A model generated the notes under the pieces. It had not been told where the DNA came from and searched no databases. It saw only the letters and a program-made list of their open reading frames with translations. From Mycobacterium sp. E183 (GTDB taxonomy: Bacteria; Actinomycetota; Actinomycetes; Mycobacteriales; Mycobacteriaceae): DNA of 64,000 nt. The stretch lies in NCBI RefSeq assembly GCF_001667735.1, contig NZ_LZJN01000057.1, positions 1 to 64,000 on the forward strand. The letters are read 5' to 3'. Shown one piece after another: positions 61,549 through 64,000 of the stretch; position 1 is the first letter of the stretch, and every line of letters starts with the position of its first letter. The position numbers were made by a program, and so were the translations under genes.

Positions 61549-61563
61549 GATAACGTAATTCTC
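61549..61563. promoter_or_regulatory. Operator-like dyad GATAAC-GTA-ATTCTC
   Basis: Right half perfect, left half four of six. It ends about 60 bp upstream of the DUF35-aldolase fusion gene. Confidence 0.4.
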
Positions 61564-61623
61564 CAATTCGTATAACGGTCCTACCAAGCCGCACCCTGGA
61601 CCCGCTCGATGCGCGGAGGTGAC

Positions 61624-63288
61624 GTGTCAGCAGCACCGGGCCGACCGCTGCCCCTGATCACGCAGGACAACGAGTTCTTTTGGACCTCGGGAGCCGACGG
61701 CAGACTGCGCCTGCAGGAGTGCCAGGCCTGCCAATCCCTGATCCATCCGCCCGCGCCGGTGTGCCGGTATTGCCGTTCAACCGATGTCGGGGTGCGAGCG
61801 GTCTCCGGCAGGGCAACGCTCGCCGGGTTCACCATCAACGAACGGTTCAGCCTGCCAGGGCTGGCCGCGCCCTACGTCATCGCGCAGGTGGCAATCGCCG
61901 AAGATCCGCGGATTCGGTTGACCACCAACATCATCGAGTGCGAGCCCGATCGGCTCGAACTCGGCCAACAGGTCGAGGTTGTCTTCGAACACGTCGAGGA
62001 CGTGTGGTTTCCATTGTTCCGGCCGGTACACGATGCCGAAGCCGGCCCATTGCCCACCGATGAGATAGCGCCGGAGCGCTTCGGCGAACACGTGCGCCCC
62101 ATGCTCACCCGGGAGAAGTTCGAAGACAAGGTCGCACTGACCGGGATCGGCATGTCGCCGATCGGTCGCCGGCTGATGCAGCCCCCGTTGGCGCTGACCG
62201 TGCAGGCGTGCGAAGCGGCCATCGCCGACGCCGGCCTGACATTCGCCGACATCGACGGCCTGTCCACCTATCCCGGCGCCATCACCGTGGCGGGCATGGG
62301 CGAGGGGGGCACCACCGCCCTCGAGGCCGCGCTCGGCATCCGGCCGACTTGGCACAACGGCGCGATGGAAACGTTCGGCCCGGGTGGCTCCCTGATCGCC
62401 GCGATGCTTGCGGTCGCCTGCGGGCTGGCCCGGCACGTGCTGTGCTTCCGGACGGTGTGGGAAGCCACCCACGGCGAGCTGATGAAGCAGGGCAAAATCA
62501 GCCCGACCCATGGTTCAGCGGGCCGAATGTCCGGCTGGCAGATGCCATTCGGGGCGACTTCCGCGGCGCACACCTTGGCGATGAACGCGCAGCGGCACTT
62601 TCACCGCTACGGCACCACTAAAGAGACGCTGGGCTGGATCGCGCTGAATCAGCGGGCCAACGCCGAACTCAACCCGACCGCCATCTACCGCTCGCCGATG
62701 ACGATGGACGACTACCTCAACGCGCGGCCGATCACCACGCCGTTCGGCCTCTATGACTGCGACGTACCCTGCGACGGCGCGATCGCCGTCATCGTCTCCG
62801 CCGTCGACACCGCGCGCGACCTCGCCAAACCACCCGTCCTGGTCGAGGCGGTGGGCACGCAGATCATCGAGCGAATCGACTGGGACCAAAGCACTCTCAC
62901 CCACGAACCGCAGGTGCTGGGTCAGGCGGCGCACGTGTGGACGAGAACCTCCCTGCGCCCCGACGACGTCGACGTCGCCGAGCTCTACGACGGCTTCACC
63001 ATGAACTGTTTGTCCTGGATCGAGGCGCTGGGATTCTGCGGAATCGGCGAGGCCAAAGAGTTCCTGGACGGCGGCAAGAACATCGCCCGTGACGGCCTGC
63101 TGCCGCTGAACACCCACGGCGGCCAGCTGTCGCACGGGCGCACCCATGGCATGGGCCTCGTCCACGAGGCCATCACCCAGCTGCGCGGGGAGGCCGGCGA
63201 TCGCCAGGTCGCCGACGCCCGCGTCGGCGTGGTCAGCAGCGGCGGCCTCACCCCCAGCGGGGTGCTCTTACTGCGGGCCGACGCATGA
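61624..63288 (+). CDS. DUF35 - thiolase-like (Ltp2-type aldolase) fusion protein
   Basis: 554 residues from GTG 61624, with GGAGG close before; ATG 61609 is possible. Residues 1-150 are a DUF35 module with zinc ribbon C33-x2-C36 and C47-x2-C50. From about 175 (VALTGIGMSPIGRRLMQPPL) it is a thiolase-superfamily protein of the Ltp2 aldolase type: ETFGPGGS stands where thiolases have the nucleophilic cysteine, and LYDGFT, LGFCGIGEAKEF and LPLNTHGGQL match Ltp2. In steroid side-chain breakdown Ltp2 with a DUF35 partner does a retro-aldol cleavage; here both are one chain. Confidence 0.88.
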   Translation: MSAAPGRPLPLITQDNEFFWTSGADGRLRLQECQACQSLIHPPAPVCRYCRSTDVGVRAVSGRATLAGFTINERFSLPGLAAPYVIAQVAIAEDPRIRLTTNIIECEPDRLELGQQVEVVFEHVEDVWFPLFRPVHDAEAGPLPTDEIAPERFGEHVRPMLTREKFEDKVALTGIGMSPIGRRLMQPPLALTVQACEAAIADAGLTFADIDGLSTYPGAITVAGMGEGGTTALEAALGIRPTWHNGAMETFGPGGSLIAAMLAVACGLARHVLCFRTVWEATHGELMKQGKISPTHGSAGRMSGWQMPFGATSAAHTLAMNAQRHFHRYGTTKETLGWIALNQRANAELNPTAIYRSPMTMDDYLNARPITTPFGLYDCDVPCDGAIAVIVSAVDTARDLAKPPVLVEAVGTQIIERIDWDQSTLTHEPQVLGQAAHVWTRTSLRPDDVDVAELYDGFTMNCLSWIEALGFCGIGEAKEFLDGGKNIARDGLLPLNTHGGQLSHGRTHGMGLVHEAITQLRGEAGDRQVADARVGVVSSGGLTPSGVLLLRADA

Positions 63289-64000
63289 AAACGCCGCGGC
63301 CCCGGCTGGTGATCGTCAACGGCGTACCGATGTCGGCGCTGGTCGCCGAGGCCGACGAACCCAAGGCCGTGATCGTGGCGATCCACGGCGGGGGAACCAC
63401 CGCAATGTATTTCGACTGTCCGGGGCATCCGTCGTATTCGCTGTTGCGGACCGGCGCGGCGGCCGGATTCACCGTGGTGGCGATCGACCGGCCGGGCTAC
63501 GGCAGCTCCGCGCCCTATCCGGAGGCGATGGCCGAGGGCGATCAGCGCGTCAACCTGGCGTACGGTGCGGTCGAGCGCATCCTCGGTGAACGATCAAGCG
63601 GCGCGGGCCTGTTCGTGATGGGGCATTCGGGCGGCTGCGAGCTGACGATGCGGATGGCCGCCGACGAGCGCGGTGCCGATCTGCTCGGCATCGAATTGGC
63701 CGGCACCGGTCGGCACTACCACCCCGCCGCCAAGGAGATACTCAAAACGGCGACCCGCGAACGACGTCCACCGGGCATGCGCGAGCTGCTGTGGAGCCCG
63801 GAACACCTGTATCCGCCCGAGGTTCTCGGCGGCGCGACGGTGTCCCCTTCTGCGCCTTCGTATGAGGACCAAATGGTGTCGGACTGGGCGCGCCAGACAT
63901 TCCCGACGCTGGCCCCGGCCGTGCGGGTGCCTGTCCACTTCAGCATCGCCGAACACGAGAAGGTCTGGCAGGCCGACGATTCGGCGGTGCAGCAGATCAC
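63285..64000 (+). CDS. Alpha/beta hydrolase, cut by window end
   Basis: At least 238 codons from ATG 63285, which overlaps the fusion gene stop (ATGA). The oxyanion motif HGGG (34-37) and nucleophile elbow GHSGG with Ser115 are clear, and DRPGYGSSAPYP is typical of the fold. The His/acid end lies beyond the window. Coupling to the aldolase fusion suggests it hydrolyses a product of that step, such as a lactone, ester or CoA thioester. Confidence 0.85.
   Translation, partial: MKTPRPRLVIVNGVPMSALVAEADEPKAVIVAIHGGGTTAMYFDCPGHPSYSLLRTGAAAGFTVVAIDRPGYGSSAPYPEAMAEGDQRVNLAYGAVERILGERSSGAGLFVMGHSGGCELTMRMAADERGADLLGIELAGTGRHYHPAAKEILKTATRERRPPGMRELLWSPEHLYPPEVLGGATVSPSAPSYEDQMVSDWARQTFPTLAPAVRVPVHFSIAEHEKVWQADDSAVQQI

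Overview
The window is high-GC actinobacterial DNA with many GTG/TTG starts and tightly overlapping ATGA/GTGA gene junctions. Its gene families and local order point to a non-tuberculous, probably slow-growing Mycobacterium. From about 0.1 to 5.6 kb and 12.4 to 21.4 kb the order matches, in reverse orientation, the M. tuberculosis block from Rv0853c (pdc) to Rv0866 (moaE2) as I remember it: kdc, three SRPBCC proteins with the racemase gene far, dapC, fadA, fadB, the XPB helicase with its partner, an Rv0863-like gene, moaC and mog.

Region by region. (1) 1-1492: molybdopterin genes on the minus strand. The left edge is a fold-back: bases 1-77 are the exact reverse complement of 273-349, moaE is cut short and mog has lost its stop codon. 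(2) 1602-5559: XPB module. (3) 5560-12400: a block of FAD and F420-type oxidoreductases with a thiolase/DUF35 pair, sitting between XPB and fadB, which are adjacent in M. tuberculosis; two 65-bp repeats flank the first FAD gene. (4) 12400-21435: fadAB, dapC, SRPBCC/far, kdc. (5) 21432-28810: amidohydrolase-fadD operon, enoyl-CoA hydratase, TetR and a P450. (6) 28812-31983: a four-gene membrane operon (COX4-like, COX3/NorE-like and two related six-helix proteins) divergent from a TetR gene, with a perfect 26-bp palindrome between them. (7) 31989-50698: a complete mce operon (yrbEA, yrbEB, mceA-F), two pairs of Mce-associated membrane proteins, small exported proteins, and a CoA-transferase / SDR / ferredoxin / P450 group with a probable aldehyde-dehydrogenase remnant. 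(8) 50755-64000: a catabolic region with a two-subunit acyl-CoA dehydrogenase, nitroreductase, CMD protein, 3-hydroxyisobutyrate-dehydrogenase-like enzyme, two amidohydrolases, Rieske protein, hydrolases, a NuoF-like/ferredoxin pair and a DUF35-aldolase fusion.

Taken together, the accessory genes look like uptake (Mce) plus CoA-dependent breakdown of hydrophobic, possibly cyclic, substrates. A shared 15-bp dyad, GAGAAT-N3-ATTCTC, lies just upstream of up to eight transcription units spread over more than 50 kb, which suggests one regulon. The substrate cannot be read from the sequence. I see no rRNA, tRNA, CRISPR array, insertion sequence or phage gene.
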